Shown piece by piece: positions 1 to 9,660 of a DNA stretch of 64,000 nucleotides (position 1 is the stretch's first letter; each line of letters starts with the position of its first letter). A model generated the notes under the pieces. The model was not told the origin of the DNA. It made no database searches and saw only the letters and a list, made by a program, of their open reading frames with translations. Position numbers and translations under genes: made by a program. The stretch covers positions 52,428 through 116,427 of the forward strand of contig CACWLC010000002.1 in the NCBI GenBank assembly GCA_902761605.1, given 5' to 3'. This stretch comes from an uncultured Prevotellaceae bacterium (GTDB taxonomy: Bacteria; Bacteroidota; Bacteroidia; Bacteroidales; Bacteroidaceae).

Positions 1-1170
1 CTCATCGACCTCAACGACAACATGCGGCAGCTCTGCGGCATGACCGACGACCAACCCGAGAACAAGCGATTCTGGGAGACCGTCTGCATGTTCGACGTCC
101 CGTTGTTCCGCAATATCTACTCGCCCGACAGTCGCAACGACATGCTCGTATGCCAACACATGAATTACCCAGAGATGGGTATCGACCGCTACATCGAATT
201 CTTCATCCTGCCGTTATTCAACAGCGATGGAGAGACCTGCAACTACTTCATCACCACACTCGACGTCACCGAGGACCGCAACCGCGACCACGACCGTCAT
301 CTGCACGACAAGAAGGTTAACGACATCCGGACTGACATTGAGAACAAAAAGCAAACTCTGGCCTTCCTATTGGAACATAGCGACCGGCACTTGGAGCAGG
401 GCGACGACGGCAGGATGCACATCATCGTCGACAACACAAAACTCGAAGAAGCCCGCCGACAGTTGCAGACCGTCACCACGCAGGCCAACGAGAGTGTCAG
501 GATGAAGAGTGGTTTCATGGCATCGATGACCCACGAGTTGCGCACGCCACTAAACGCCATCGTCGGGTTTACCGGCATTCTCGACACGCTGGGCAACAAC
601 CCTGAGCGCGGCGAGTACGTCCGAATCATTCGTAACTCCAGTGACATGTTGCAACGACTCATCAACGACATCATCGAGGCCTCATCAATGAGCGGGGGTA
701 CGCTTACCATCAAGCCAGAGACCATAGACTTCGCCATAGCCTTCGACGACATCTGCCTGACCCTACAGCAACGTGTGCAGAGTAAGAATCTGAAGTTCAT
801 CAAGGAGAATCCATACGACACCTTCGTCACTACGCTCGACTTCGAGCGCGTCCAGCAGGTGCTCACCAACTTCGTCACCAACGCCGTGAAGTTCACAGAA
901 CACGGCCACGTCAGACTGGGCTACCGCTACGAGAAGCACGGCATGTACCTCTACTGCGAGGACACCGGCATGGGCATCCCCAAGGACAAGCAAAAGATAG
1001 TCTTCGAGCGCTTCGTAAAACTCGACGAGTTCGTGCAGGGCACCGGTATGGGCCTGGCCATTTGTAAGTCGATTGCTGATAGTTGTGGAGGCGATATCGG
1101 TGTTATCAGCGCCGGTGAAAACCGCGGCTCAACCTTCTGGCTCTGGATTCCATGCGATAACCATGCCTGA
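1..1170 (+). CDS. Sensor histidine kinase, 5'-truncated by window edge
   Basis: The reading frame is open to the left edge, so the N-terminus lies outside the window; the first in-window ATG (22) is probably internal. What remains is a PAS-like region (about residues 1-95), a charged, probably coiled-coil linker (about 95-160), a HisKA dimerisation domain with the H-box around MTHELRTPLNAIVGF, and a HATPase_c domain with an N-box (NFVTNAVKFTE), G1 box (DTGMGIP), F box (VFERFVKL) and G2 box (GTGMGLAI). All kinase motifs look intact, so it should autophosphorylate on His. I see no receiver domain at the C-terminus, so its response regulator must be elsewhere. It converges with the SpoIIE-type phosphatase gene, leaving only 16 bases between the two stops. 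Its signal is unknown. Confidence 0.9.
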   Translation, partial: LIDLNDNMRQLCGMTDDQPENKRFWETVCMFDVPLFRNIYSPDSRNDMLVCQHMNYPEMGIDRYIEFFILPLFNSDGETCNYFITTLDVTEDRNRDHDRHLHDKKVNDIRTDIENKKQTLAFLLEHSDRHLEQGDDGRMHIIVDNTKLEEARRQLQTVTTQANESVRMKSGFMASMTHELRTPLNAIVGFTGILDTLGNNPERGEYVRIIRNSSDMLQRLINDIIEASSMSGGTLTIKPETIDFAIAFDDICLTLQQRVQSKNLKFIKENPYDTFVTTLDFERVQQVLTNFVTNAVKFTEHGHVRLGYRYEKHGMYLYCEDTGMGIPKDKQKIVFERFVKLDEFVQGTGMGLAICKSIADSCGGDIGVISAGENRGSTFWLWIPCDNHA

Positions 1171-1186
1171 TTCTTAGTTCTCACCT

Positions 1187-3085
1187 CTATTTTATGCTCA
1201 CGCAAAGCATGGTGAAATCATCGCTCTGCTCGGCGCCGTCGACAAAGGCATCGAGGGCGCATTTCATTTCTTCTATGAGGAAGTGGGAACGGGTCTTTGG
1301 GGTGCGCTCGCCGAAAGGCTGTGTGGACTCACGGAGTACGCGAAGCATGCGTTTCTCGCCAAACTGCTCCTGCGAGTGATTCTCGGCTTCGTTGACACCA
1401 TCGGTGTAGATAAAGAGCAAACTGCCTCGGATGTCGCTAAGGTGTCCTCCGATGAAGGAGTAGTCGGCCCATAGTCCGATCGGAACGTTTGACTCGACGT
1501 CGAGGAAGCTGAATACGGTCTGCGTGGTGTGCTTGCGTCGCTCGCCGTAGATGGGAGGGTTGTGACCGCAGTTGCAGTAGTCAAGGTTGCCAGTCTTGAG
1601 ATCGATGATGCCGATGAACATGGTAACGAATACGCCACTCTCGTTGTCGGCAGCCATCGTTTCGTTCATTTTTGTGGCGATAACCTCCGGAGGAAAGCCT
1701 TCCTTGGCAACAGTACGGAACAGGTTGACGGTGACAGCCATGGTGAGCGAAGCTGGAACGCCCTTGCCACTGACATCGCCCAGACAGAAGAAGAGACGGT
1801 CGTCCTGCAGGAAGAAGTCGTAGAGGTCGCCACCCACCTCCTTGGCAGGAACGATGATGGCGTGCAGGTCTATGTCGCGGCGGTCAGGGAATGCGGGGAA
1901 GGTGCGTGGCACCATCGACATCTGTATGTCGCGTGCGATGCGCAGTTCGCTGTCGATGCGTTCCTTGGCAAAAGTCGTGTCGGCCAGTTGGTTGTAGGCT
2001 TGACGCAGTTTCTGCATCTGCTTGCGGCGGCGGAAATAGTAGAAGATGAAGAAGGCGAGGGTGATGAGGATGATAGCCAAGGCGGCCTGTATCTGTAGGT
2101 CCAGCTTGGAGAGTCGCAGGTCCTTGGCCTCGTTTTCTGCCCGTGTCACATCAAGCTGCGCGGCATACTCGTAGGACATCTGCTGCACCTCTGCGGTGTT
2201 GGCAGAGTCGCGGTATTTCTTGTAACGCATCTGATAGAGGTATGCCTGCCGGTAGTCGCCGAGGTTGGCGTAAGCTTTGGCCATGAATTCCAGGCGGTCG
2301 CTACCACCTTTGATGTTGGTGGCGATGTTTAGGGCCTCAGCGTAGCGGCCGTTCTTCATGGCATAGTAGAAATTAACGGCAGAACCGAAGCTGTCATCGT
2401 GCCCGTTTTCGCGCTTCACCTTCTCGCGCTCGGCATAGGCGCGGTTGAAGTCGTCGCGACTGTATTGGTCTTCATGGTATGCTAAGCAGATATAGCTCCA
2501 CGCTGACAGCTTGTGCTGCATGATGACATCGGGCTCGGCCAATGCCTTACGGGCACAGTCGAGTACTTTCTCGGACTTCTTCTGATTGACGTAGATTTTC
2601 GCCATTCCTAAGTAGGGAGCTGCAGCGCTCTCGTCAGGGAAGAAGCGGTGCTGGTAGCTGATAGCCTCGTTGAACTCGCGCTCGGCCTGGTCATAGTGGC
2701 TCAGGCTCGATGACATTGTGGCCAGCGCATACGTAGACGTGTAGAGCCCGAACTTACTGTCATGCTGGTAGGCGTAGTCGTGAATCTGGTGGGCCAGTTC
2801 CAGTCCGCGCGTGCGTGATACCTTGTTGAAACTATAGATAGCCTGGTTCGACCATGCCTTGTAGAACAATCGCTCCTGGCTGGGTCCAGCCTTGCGGCAC
2901 GCCTCTATCAGTTGGTCCGTGATGTACATGAAACTGTCTGTCGCGCTCGAGCTGAAGTAGCGGTACATGTCCTTCTCCAACTGTGCGATGCGGTCGTCAT
3001 CAGCACCCGATGTCTGCGCCGTCGCGGTCAGCATCACCATGACGGCCATCAGTGCGGCCATATATAATCTCCTCAGTATGCTCAT
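1187..3085 (-). CDS. TPR-containing SpoIIE/PP2C-type serine phosphatase, membrane-anchored
   Basis: 632 residues. An N-terminal signal peptide ends near TATAQ. A helical repeat region that resembles TPRs (about 30-320) would lie in the periplasm. One membrane segment follows (about 333-350, ALAIILITLAFFIFYYF), then a short coiled coil and a C-terminal SpoIIE-type PP2C domain (about 395-632) with metal-binding motifs VGGDLYDFF, GDVSGKGVPASL and SDDFTMLCVS. Proteins of this architecture dephosphorylate anti-sigma-factor antagonists in partner-switching systems, but no antagonist or anti-sigma gene is visible here, so its target is unknown. The start is supported by a promoter 16 bases upstream. 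It is convergent with the histidine kinase gene. Confidence 0.88.
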   Translation of the reverse strand: MSILRRLYMAALMAVMVMLTATAQTSGADDDRIAQLEKDMYRYFSSSATDSFMYITDQLIEACRKAGPSQERLFYKAWSNQAIYSFNKVSRTRGLELAHQIHDYAYQHDSKFGLYTSTYALATMSSSLSHYDQAEREFNEAISYQHRFFPDESAAAPYLGMAKIYVNQKKSEKVLDCARKALAEPDVIMQHKLSAWSYICLAYHEDQYSRDDFNRAYAEREKVKRENGHDDSFGSAVNFYYAMKNGRYAEALNIATNIKGGSDRLEFMAKAYANLGDYRQAYLYQMRYKKYRDSANTAEVQQMSYEYAAQLDVTRAENEAKDLRLSKLDLQIQAALAIILITLAFFIFYYFRRRKQMQKLRQAYNQLADTTFAKERIDSELRIARDIQMSMVPRTFPAFPDRRDIDLHAIIVPAKEVGGDLYDFFLQDDRLFFCLGDVSGKGVPASLTMAVTVNLFRTVAKEGFPPEVIATKMNETMAADNESGVFVTMFIGIIDLKTGNLDYCNCGHNPPIYGERRKHTTQTVFSFLDVESNVPIGLWADYSFIGGHLSDIRGSLLFIYTDGVNEAENHSQEQFGEKRMLRVLRESTQPFGERTPKTRSHFLIEEMKCALDAFVDGAEQSDDFTMLCVSIK

Positions 3086-3100
3086 CCTTTATCTCGGATG

Positions 3101-3132
3101 CAAAGATAGTACAAACCAAACGAAAAACCAAA
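3101..3132 (-). promoter_or_regulatory. Bacteroidetes promoter of the SpoIIE-type phosphatase gene
   Basis: Read on the minus strand: TTTG (3129-3132), 20-nt spacer, TATCTTTG (3101-3108). This matches the -33/-7 consensus of Bacteroidetes housekeeping sigma factor promoters, and the start codon is at 3085. Confidence 0.7.
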
Positions 3133-3213
3133 TAAATTTGAGTTTTTCTGTGGTTCAGCCTACTTTCGACATATTCAAAGATACGGATAAGCAAGCAAAA
3201 AACAAATCCTAAG

Positions 3214-5199
3214 TTAATGCCATCCGCCACCGCCGGGGCCGCCACCACCTGGGCCACCGCCACCACCAGGACCGCTATTGCCACCTGTATAAGATGAGAG
3301 CGAGACGCTGGAACCGCCACTGACAGAGCCTCCGATATTAGCTACGCCACCGAAATATTCTGTGCCGCCACTGACAGTTACACCCGACTTCAGGGATGTT
3401 GTGCCTGAAGTAGATACTACCAGTGTGTTACCTCCACTCGATGGGGTCTTGAATGCCAGAGCCACATCGCTGCCGTTATAAAGGGCATACCAGGTATTCT
3501 TGCTCCATGAAGATGATGAGTAGCAAGACTGTGAGAGACTGCTTCCTGACTCCAGACCACCGATAGCCACAAGGGTTCCGCCAGTGAAGTATAGTTTCTT
3601 CTGTTCCTCGCTGTTTGCATCGATAGCTACTTCAGGAGAGGTGGTGCCGATAGCATATACCACTCCACCCTTGATATAGAGATTGCCGTTGGCATCGATA
3701 CCGTCGTTGTTGGTAGCACGGGCATAGACATACCCATCTTCGATGGTCAGATCCTGAGCCGCATTGATGGCGTCATCGTATGCATTAACGGTAACATGAC
3801 CACCTGTGATATTGAGGTAGTTCTTACTCTCAATACCCTCGCCATTACGTCCGCTGGTAGTTACGCTGATGGTACCGCCCTTGATATTCAAGCCACCTGA
3901 ATAAGTGTAGCTGTTGCCGTTCTGAGTCTTCACGCCAGCCTTGATACCCTTGGGTGAAGAGTAGTAGTTAGTGCTTATGCGATCTGTGTCGCCTGTATAA
4001 TTGGTATTCTCTGTCGAACCGTTATTATAATAGAGTCCGCCCGAGGTGACTACTGTAATGGTGCCATCGGAGATAGTCATCACGCCATCGCATTTCATGC
4101 CTTTACCACCTGAACCGGTAGCTGTCAGGTTGAGTGTACCTCCACTGATGTTCATATTGCAATCGCAGCTCAGACCGCAGGCAGCCTTGGTCTCAGAATC
4201 CTCGCTGTCCCACTCGCCGTTGCCGGTAGTCTTTACGGTGATAGTACCGCCACTGATGTTCATATCACCTTCGCCCTTGATGCCTTTGGCTGCTATTGCA
4301 GAGCAGTTGATATCGATAGTTCCTCCGGAGATATAAATATTTCCGCTGTCCTCATCCTCATGGTCGGTTTTCTCGCCAGTAGATCCTGTGGTGGTATCCT
4401 CGATATCGCACTGGATACCATCGTCGCTCGTTCCGCTGATAGTAATGTTACCGCTCTCCATAAGAAAGTACTGCTCGCAGTTGATGCCGTCGCCTGCAGC
4501 AGAAGTCACATTGATAGTGGAATTTTTGATGGTGAAATACTCACCGGTCTTGATGCCATGCTTCTTATTACCCACAACATTTAGCGTACCCTTCTGTGCA
4601 AACTCGGCATGACCTTTGATATATAGGCAACCCTTCTGAGAACCGCTGGCTGCATCAGTGAGAGTATTGGTGGTACCTGTAACTACCTTAACCTTGATGC
4701 GCTTGCCGTTCTGGATGTGTACGGCAGCACCGCTATTTAACGGAGTTGTATTGGTCAGCGTGAGGCCATTGAGTTCTATTGTTGCCTTGTAGGAGCCCGA
4801 CATATAGAACTCGCCATCGCTTGATGATCCGCTGAGGTTATAGGTTATCTCTGTTGCCAGGTCATCACTCTGTGCGATACTTACATGAGCTCCGCTAACG
4901 GTTGGGGTTACATACTGTGCGATGTTTCCAGCCACAGTAACCTTTGCAGATGCGCCATCATATACCACACCGATAGTTCCATCGGTAACCTCAGTGTTGT
5001 CAATCGTCATCGAACTTATTTCGCTCAATGTGAAAACCTTATTAAGGATAGTCAGCGTTGTACCATCACTATAGGTCATCTCGCCTGTCTGCGATGCAGG
5101 AAACTGATAGGTCACATTGCCCACCTGTACGTTCAAGGTCTGTGCCATTGCCGTAATGGCGACAAGAACAACGGATAATAGAGTTAAAAGCTTCTTCAT
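3214..5199 (-). CDS. Exported beta-helix protein, Cthe_2159/DUF4353-like carbohydrate-binding
   Basis: 661 residues with a clear signal peptide (ends AMAQ). A short N-terminal module (about 20-70, ending FTLSEISSMTIDN) is followed by a long run of beta-helix rungs with recurring ISGGTI-V and GI-x-C/A patterns (about 120-560), and a Gly-Pro-rich tail (GPGGGGGPGGGG near the C-terminus). This matches the Cthe_2159-type family, which includes calcium-dependent binders of acidic polysaccharides; binding of pectin-like sugars here is inferred from the family only. The start overlaps the stop of the upstream small exported protein by 4 bases, so the two are translationally coupled. Elsewhere this family often neighbours VTC-like polymerase and DUF4956 genes, which occur 17 kb away in this window. 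Confidence 0.8.
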   Translation of the reverse strand: MKKLLTLLSVVLVAITAMAQTLNVQVGNVTYQFPASQTGEMTYSDGTTLTILNKVFTLSEISSMTIDNTEVTDGTIGVVYDGASAKVTVAGNIAQYVTPTVSGAHVSIAQSDDLATEITYNLSGSSSDGEFYMSGSYKATIELNGLTLTNTTPLNSGAAVHIQNGKRIKVKVVTGTTNTLTDAASGSQKGCLYIKGHAEFAQKGTLNVVGNKKHGIKTGEYFTIKNSTINVTSAAGDGINCEQYFLMESGNITISGTSDDGIQCDIEDTTTGSTGEKTDHEDEDSGNIYISGGTIDINCSAIAAKGIKGEGDMNISGGTITVKTTGNGEWDSEDSETKAACGLSCDCNMNISGGTLNLTATGSGGKGMKCDGVMTISDGTITVVTSGGLYYNNGSTENTNYTGDTDRISTNYYSSPKGIKAGVKTQNGNSYTYSGGLNIKGGTISVTTSGRNGEGIESKNYLNITGGHVTVNAYDDAINAAQDLTIEDGYVYARATNNDGIDANGNLYIKGGVVYAIGTTSPEVAIDANSEEQKKLYFTGGTLVAIGGLESGSSLSQSCYSSSSWSKNTWYALYNGSDVALAFKTPSSGGNTLVVSTSGTTSLKSGVTVSGGTEYFGGVANIGGSVSGGSSVSLSSYTGGNSGPGGGGGPGGGGPGGGGWH

Positions 5200-5567
5200 C
5201 TTACTGTGATTTTATGTGTTCCGTTTTTGCTCTTTACTACGTATACTCCCTTATGCATCTGATCTTTCGATACTTTGCTGCCTTTCAGGTCGTAGATTTC
5301 AGTAATATCATCCCCATCGACAATGGTAAACGACTCGATGCCGGTAGTTTCATTGGAGCTAGAGAAATACATCTTGCTCAGATTCGATAGAGTGAACGAC
5401 TGGTCGCCAGCGGTTAACGTCGTACCCGAGATTGTTATACTCAGCGAAGATACCGATACAGATACTTTCGCTCCGTCAGTAGTCTCAAAGGTAAGATAGG
5501 TATAGTCTTCGGCATGCAGAGCCATACTTCCTATCAACAGCATGAATAATAAAAGTTTTTTCCTCAT
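5196..5567 (-). CDS. Small exported protein with sorting-domain-like C-terminus
   Basis: 123 residues. Signal peptide MRKKLLLFMLLIGSMALHA, then a short beta-rich module that resembles the N-terminal module of the downstream beta-helix protein (both have a GTTLT stretch followed by FTLS-x-x-S-x-M). The C-terminus (IYDLKGSKVS...GVYVVKSKNGTHKITVR) resembles the degenerate type IX secretion or sorting tails that are common in Prevotella surface proteins. It overlaps the downstream gene by 4 bases (ATGA-type coupling). No enzymatic motif is seen; a structural or partner role for the beta-helix protein is a guess. Confidence 0.72.
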   Translation of the reverse strand: MRKKLLLFMLLIGSMALHAEDYTYLTFETTDGAKVSVSVSSLSITISGTTLTAGDQSFTLSNLSKMYFSSSNETTGIESFTIVDGDDITEIYDLKGSKVSKDQMHKGVYVVKSKNGTHKITVR

Positions 5568-5597
5568 CCTATAACAGTTTTTTATAATTTACCGCTA

Positions 5598-5605
5598 CAA
5601 AGATA
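5598..5605 (-). promoter_or_regulatory. Candidate -7 box for the small protein/beta-helix pair
   Basis: TATCTTTG on the minus strand, 30 bases before the start codon at 5567. No convincing TTTG -33 element at the usual distance. Confidence 0.5.
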
Positions 5606-5649
5606 AGGGAAAAACATGGAAAACCGACGATTTTTTCAACGAACAGCTG

Positions 5650-7692
5650 TTATTTTTCAACGAATAGCCACTGCTGGAGATGTCGATGGTGTATGGTAAC
5701 TCTGTTTACCTGTTCACCAAGGGTGGTGTCTGCCTCACGGGGAAAATAGATGGGCATATCCTTTTGCAGGGGCATGATACGGAGTTCCAACTGCTTACAA
5801 TCCTTAGGAAGTCGCCATAAACCATAAAGGAACGGACGGCCATTGTAGAAGTTATCATCTATCAGTTTACCATCGGCATATAGACGTGCCACATCGCCAC
5901 GGTAGTCGATATTCAAGAGGAGATCAGTCCTGTCGACGTCCGGCAGATCGATGGTGTATACGGCTGCCTGATTGAAGTCCTCATCAGAAGGCTCTTCAGC
6001 AACCTTATTAACACCTATGGTAATGGTACGCAGCTTTCCGGCCTCACGAATCTTATTTATTGTTGGGGCCTTGATTGCGACATCATGATGTCCTTCGTCA
6101 TCCAAGAACAGTCTCTCTGCCTGATTGGGAGTAAGCAGATAGATATTCTTATATACAGGTACATTAGTTCCCTTGGCTTTCACGTTTCTCAGTACCTTGT
6201 TGCCAACAGCCAAAGTGGTGGGTATGCCCTTTATCTGCTCCAGATATATCTTCCCGTCTCGCTTGGCGATAAGCTGAGCTGTGGCATAGCGGATACCATC
6301 GATATTTACAGGCAGGATACACATCGTACCAGCAGGGATATTCAGTTTTGGCAGCTTCACCCCACAGGCCTCTAGCTGCACACCCTTCTTTGCAGAGAGG
6401 TTCTGCAGTCGCTCATAGTTATTAATAAAGATAAAGCCACTGCCATCTTTCGAACGGACTGCCCAGCGCAGGAAAGAATCATCACCTTTCTTAATATCCT
6501 GCTTACAAGGGAAGCTCGCCTCCATAGGTGCAAGAATGTCACCCCAGTCCTGCATAAAGAGATGAATCTTGCGAAGCATAAAGTAGTGAGGGTTATTCTG
6601 TCCGAACTCGCCAAGCGGAGCCTGGAAATCGTATGTTTTCACTGGCATGTCGTTATAGTTTGTTGCCGGTGTGCGCTGCATCTCGTTTAGCCACGTCTTT
6701 CCATCAGGGTTGGTACCTCCATGATACATATAGTAACCCAACAGATTAGAGCCGCTGCCCAACTTTACGATAGCCATCGAATAGGCATCCTCTGGATAGA
6801 CGTATGGACGACGGTGGTAGGCAGTCATCATACCGCCTCCGAGTTCACAAGTGAAATAAGGATACTGTTCGTCGCCCTCGTTAAGTTTCTCTTTCTGATC
6901 ACCGAGTTGTTCTGTTGCAATGGCAGTAGACGAACGGAAAGCCTTGAAATTGAAAGCCTTATAATAGTTGCCTGCTGTCTCCTCGAGAGAACGCTCCCAG
7001 AAGCCGTCGGCATAGTCTCCGTAGAGAGGTATCATCTCTCCAAAAGGCACAGGCGATGCCAGCTCAGGCCATCCGGTACGGGTATAGAACGGCAGGTCGA
7101 AGCCTATCTCATTAGCCATTCGTTTCAGAGCCATCAGATAAGAACCATGTCCACGGTATTCGTTATCAAACTGCATCGCCATCACCGGACCACCATCTTT
7201 CCACTGCAGACCTTGCACCTGGGTGAAGATCTGACGATATATCCGCTCAGTATATTTCAGGAACACAGGGTCTTCTGAACGCATCTTACATCCCTTTCCA
7301 AACAGCCAGTCGGGTATACCTCCACAACGCACCTCACCATGACAGAACGGGCCTATTCGCAGCACCACCGGCATATTTTCCGCCTTGCATACCTCAAGGA
7401 ACTGACGCAGGTTACGCTGTCCGCTCCAGTCGAACAAACCTTCTGTCTCCTCGATATGGTTCCAGAATACATAACAGGCGATGACAGTAACTCCGCCATC
7501 CTTCATCTTCCTCACTTCCCCACTCCACTCATCAGCAGGGATACGGGAATAATGTACCTCGCCCATCACAGGACATACACGGCGCCCATCGATAATCAAA
7601 CTATACTTATCCCATGTCACAACGGGTACATTTCCTGCCTCTATAGTCAGAGCCAGTGCTAACAGGACTGTCAATAATATAACTTTTTTCAT
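5650..7692 (-). CDS. GH35 beta-galactosidase-like glycosidase
   Basis: 680 residues with a signal peptide (MKKVILLTVLLALALTIEAG). The N-terminal TIM barrel (about 25-340) carries the GH35 signatures GEVHYSRIP, YVFWNHIEETEG and LRIGPFCHGE, the putative acid/base Glu178 (FDNEYRG) and putative nucleophile Glu283 (TCELGGGM). Beta-rich domains follow to about 680. Family members release terminal beta-galactose from galactan or arabinogalactan chains; exact linkage cannot be read. It lies alone between the beta-helix gene and formate-THF ligase, so its link with the pectin locus is by function only. QFDNEY departs from the commoner QIENEYG but keeps the Asn-Glu pair. Confidence 0.9.
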   Translation of the reverse strand: MKKVILLTVLLALALTIEAGNVPVVTWDKYSLIIDGRRVCPVMGEVHYSRIPADEWSGEVRKMKDGGVTVIACYVFWNHIEETEGLFDWSGQRNLRQFLEVCKAENMPVVLRIGPFCHGEVRCGGIPDWLFGKGCKMRSEDPVFLKYTERIYRQIFTQVQGLQWKDGGPVMAMQFDNEYRGHGSYLMALKRMANEIGFDLPFYTRTGWPELASPVPFGEMIPLYGDYADGFWERSLEETAGNYYKAFNFKAFRSSTAIATEQLGDQKEKLNEGDEQYPYFTCELGGGMMTAYHRRPYVYPEDAYSMAIVKLGSGSNLLGYYMYHGGTNPDGKTWLNEMQRTPATNYNDMPVKTYDFQAPLGEFGQNNPHYFMLRKIHLFMQDWGDILAPMEASFPCKQDIKKGDDSFLRWAVRSKDGSGFIFINNYERLQNLSAKKGVQLEACGVKLPKLNIPAGTMCILPVNIDGIRYATAQLIAKRDGKIYLEQIKGIPTTLAVGNKVLRNVKAKGTNVPVYKNIYLLTPNQAERLFLDDEGHHDVAIKAPTINKIREAGKLRTITIGVNKVAEEPSDEDFNQAAVYTIDLPDVDRTDLLLNIDYRGDVARLYADGKLIDDNFYNGRPFLYGLWRLPKDCKQLELRIMPLQKDMPIYFPREADTTLGEQVNRVTIHHRHLQQWLFVEK

Positions 7693-7748
7693 TTATGCTT
7701 ATACTTTATTCACTAGTGTCTTCTCATCATAAAATTACGTTTTTGCTG

Positions 7749-7756
7749 CAAAAATA
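7749..7756 (-). promoter_or_regulatory. Candidate -7 box for the GH35 gene
   Basis: TATTTTTG on the minus strand, 56 bases upstream of the GH35 start. The nearest TTTG (7782-7785) is 25 nt away, longer than usual. Confidence 0.4.
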
Positions 7757-7882
7757 CAATTATTTATTCGTAAATCAATAGCAAATTTGTTCAAAAATAC
7801 GTATTATTCTTTAAACAGCATCAAAACAAAAGTGAAAAAGAATAAAAATCAAACAAACAACTATCTATTTGAGGGAGAAATC

Positions 7883-7913
7883 CTTGTTGTTTTGCAAAAA
7901 ATTAATACCTTTG
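7883..7913 (+). promoter_or_regulatory. Promoter of the formate-THF ligase gene
   Basis: CTTG (7883-7886), 19-nt spacer, TACCTTTG (7906-7913); the start codon is at 7939. Fits the Bacteroidetes -33/-7 pattern. The rest of 7693-7938 is AT-rich and shows no other clear element. Confidence 0.6.
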
Positions 7914-7938
7914 CCAACGAAAGAATAAATATATCAAT

Positions 7939-9618
7939 ATGAAAACTGACATACAGATAGCACGGGAATGTGAGTTGAAGCCTATTGGCGACATTGCCTC
8001 ACAGTTAGGAATCGCCCTAGAGGAAATAGAACCATATGGACGTTATATGGCCAAAGTGCCGGTAACACTCATTGATGAGAAGAAGGTAAAGGAAAGTCGT
8101 CTGATTCTAGTGACTGCCATCAGTCCAACGAAGGCGGGTATTGGAAAGACCACTGTTAGCATCGGTCTGACTTTGGGTCTCAATCGTTTGGGGAAGAAAG
8201 CTGCCGTAGCGCTTCGTGAGCCTTCGCTGGGCCCCTGTTTCGGTATGAAAGGCGGTGCTGCTGGAGGTGGATATGCTCAGGTGTTGCCGATGGAGAAGAT
8301 CAATCTGCATTTTACGGGTGACTTCCATGCTGTAACTTCTGCTCACAACACCATCAGTGCCTTGCTCGACAACTACCTATACCAGCACCGAAAGGATGGC
8401 TTTTCATTGCGTGAGATCTTCTGGAAACGTGTGCTCGATGTGAACGACCGGGCTTTGCGTAATGTAGTGACAGGCTTAAAGGGCGATGGCGTGGTTTCTG
8501 AGACTGGCTTTGATATCACGCCAGCTTCAGAACTGATGGCTATTCTTTGTCTGGCGACCAGTGAGGAGGATTTGCAACGGCGAATTGAGAATATTGTGCT
8601 GGGCATTACGGCTGATGGCAAACTATTCAAAGTGAAAGACCTAGGTGTGGCAGGAGCTATTACCGTACTGATGCGCGATGCCCTTTCCCCCAATTTGGTA
8701 CAGACGACAGAAAATACACCAGCCTTTGTCCATGGTGGTCCATTTGCCAATATTGCACATGGATGTTCAAGTGTCGTGGCCACAAAGATGGCCATGAGTT
8801 ATTGCAACTATGTTGTTACTGAAGCAGGCTTTGGTGCAGACCTCGGTGCAGAGAAATTCTTCGACATCAAGTGCCGTAAGACCGGACTTCAACCTCGTTT
8901 GGTGGTTATCGTTGCCACTACCCAGGGACTGAAGATGCATGGTGGCGTGAACCTCGAACAGATCAAAGAGCCTAATAGCAAAGGATTAACAGAGGGCCTG
9001 AAGAATCTTAATCGTCACATTCGCAATATGCAGGGCTTTGGACAGCCAGTCGTGGTCACACTCAACCGTCACGACACCGATATTGATGATGAAATTGACA
9101 TTGTGCGTAAGAACTGTGAAGACTTGGGTGTGGGCTTTGCCGTAAACGAGGCTTTTTTAAAGGGAGGTGAAGGCGCCACAGAATTGGCACAGACCGTCGT
9201 TGACACGATTGAAAGACAACAACCGCTGCCCATCCACTTTACCTACAAGGAGGCTGATCAGTTAGAAGACAAAATTGAAAAAGTCTGCAAACGTATCTAT
9301 GGAGCTGCTGCTGTGGAGTACAGCAAGACGGCGAAGAAAAAACTGGAGGCGCTACGTGCCACCTTCACCGACGAAGATGGAACTATTGCCCATTATCCTG
9401 TATGCATCGCCAAGACCCAGTTCTCTTTCTCAGCCGATTCTACCCGTTATGGTTCCCCAGAGGGTTTCACTATCCGTATCCGCGATGTCATTCTCAACTG
9501 TGGCAGCGAGATGATTGTGGCCATCGCCGGCGACATGCTCCGTATGCCAGGACTGCCAAAGAGTCCGCAGGCCGAGCGTATCACCATCGTTAATGGGGAA
9601 ATCGAAGGGTTATCGTAA
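7939..9618 (+). CDS. fhs: Formate-tetrahydrofolate ligase
   Basis: 559 residues, the usual length. It joins formate to tetrahydrofolate using ATP, giving 10-formyl-THF in the cytoplasmic one-carbon pool. Recognised by the N-terminal P-loop region ([10 protein letters not shown], about residue 65), the strongly conserved stretch [20 protein letters not shown] (about 93-112), HFTGDFHA and [13 protein letters not shown]. No signal peptide. It has its own promoter and is divergent from GH35. It is a housekeeping gene and not part of the sugar loci. Its 3' side opens into a long repeat-filled convergent intergenic region. Confidence 0.97.
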   Translation: MKTDIQIARECELKPIGDIASQLGIALEEIEPYGRYMAKVPVTLIDEKKVKESRLILVTAISPTKAGIGKTTVSIGLTLGLNRLGKKAAVALREPSLGPCFGMKGGAAGGGYAQVLPMEKINLHFTGDFHAVTSAHNTISALLDNYLYQHRKDGFSLREIFWKRVLDVNDRALRNVVTGLKGDGVVSETGFDITPASELMAILCLATSEEDLQRRIENIVLGITADGKLFKVKDLGVAGAITVLMRDALSPNLVQTTENTPAFVHGGPFANIAHGCSSVVATKMAMSYCNYVVTEAGFGADLGAEKFFDIKCRKTGLQPRLVVIVATTQGLKMHGGVNLEQIKEPNSKGLTEGLKNLNRHIRNMQGFGQPVVVTLNRHDTDIDDEIDIVRKNCEDLGVGFAVNEAFLKGGEGATELAQTVVDTIERQQPLPIHFTYKEADQLEDKIEKVCKRIYGAAAVEYSKTAKKKLEALRATFTDEDGTIAHYPVCIAKTQFSFSADSTRYGSPEGFTIRIRDVILNCGSEMIVAIAGDMLRMPGLPKSPQAERITIVNGEIEGLS

Positions 9619-9660
9619 GAAGCTTCCCTAACTTTCCTTTAGCTTACTGCTTAGCAGATA

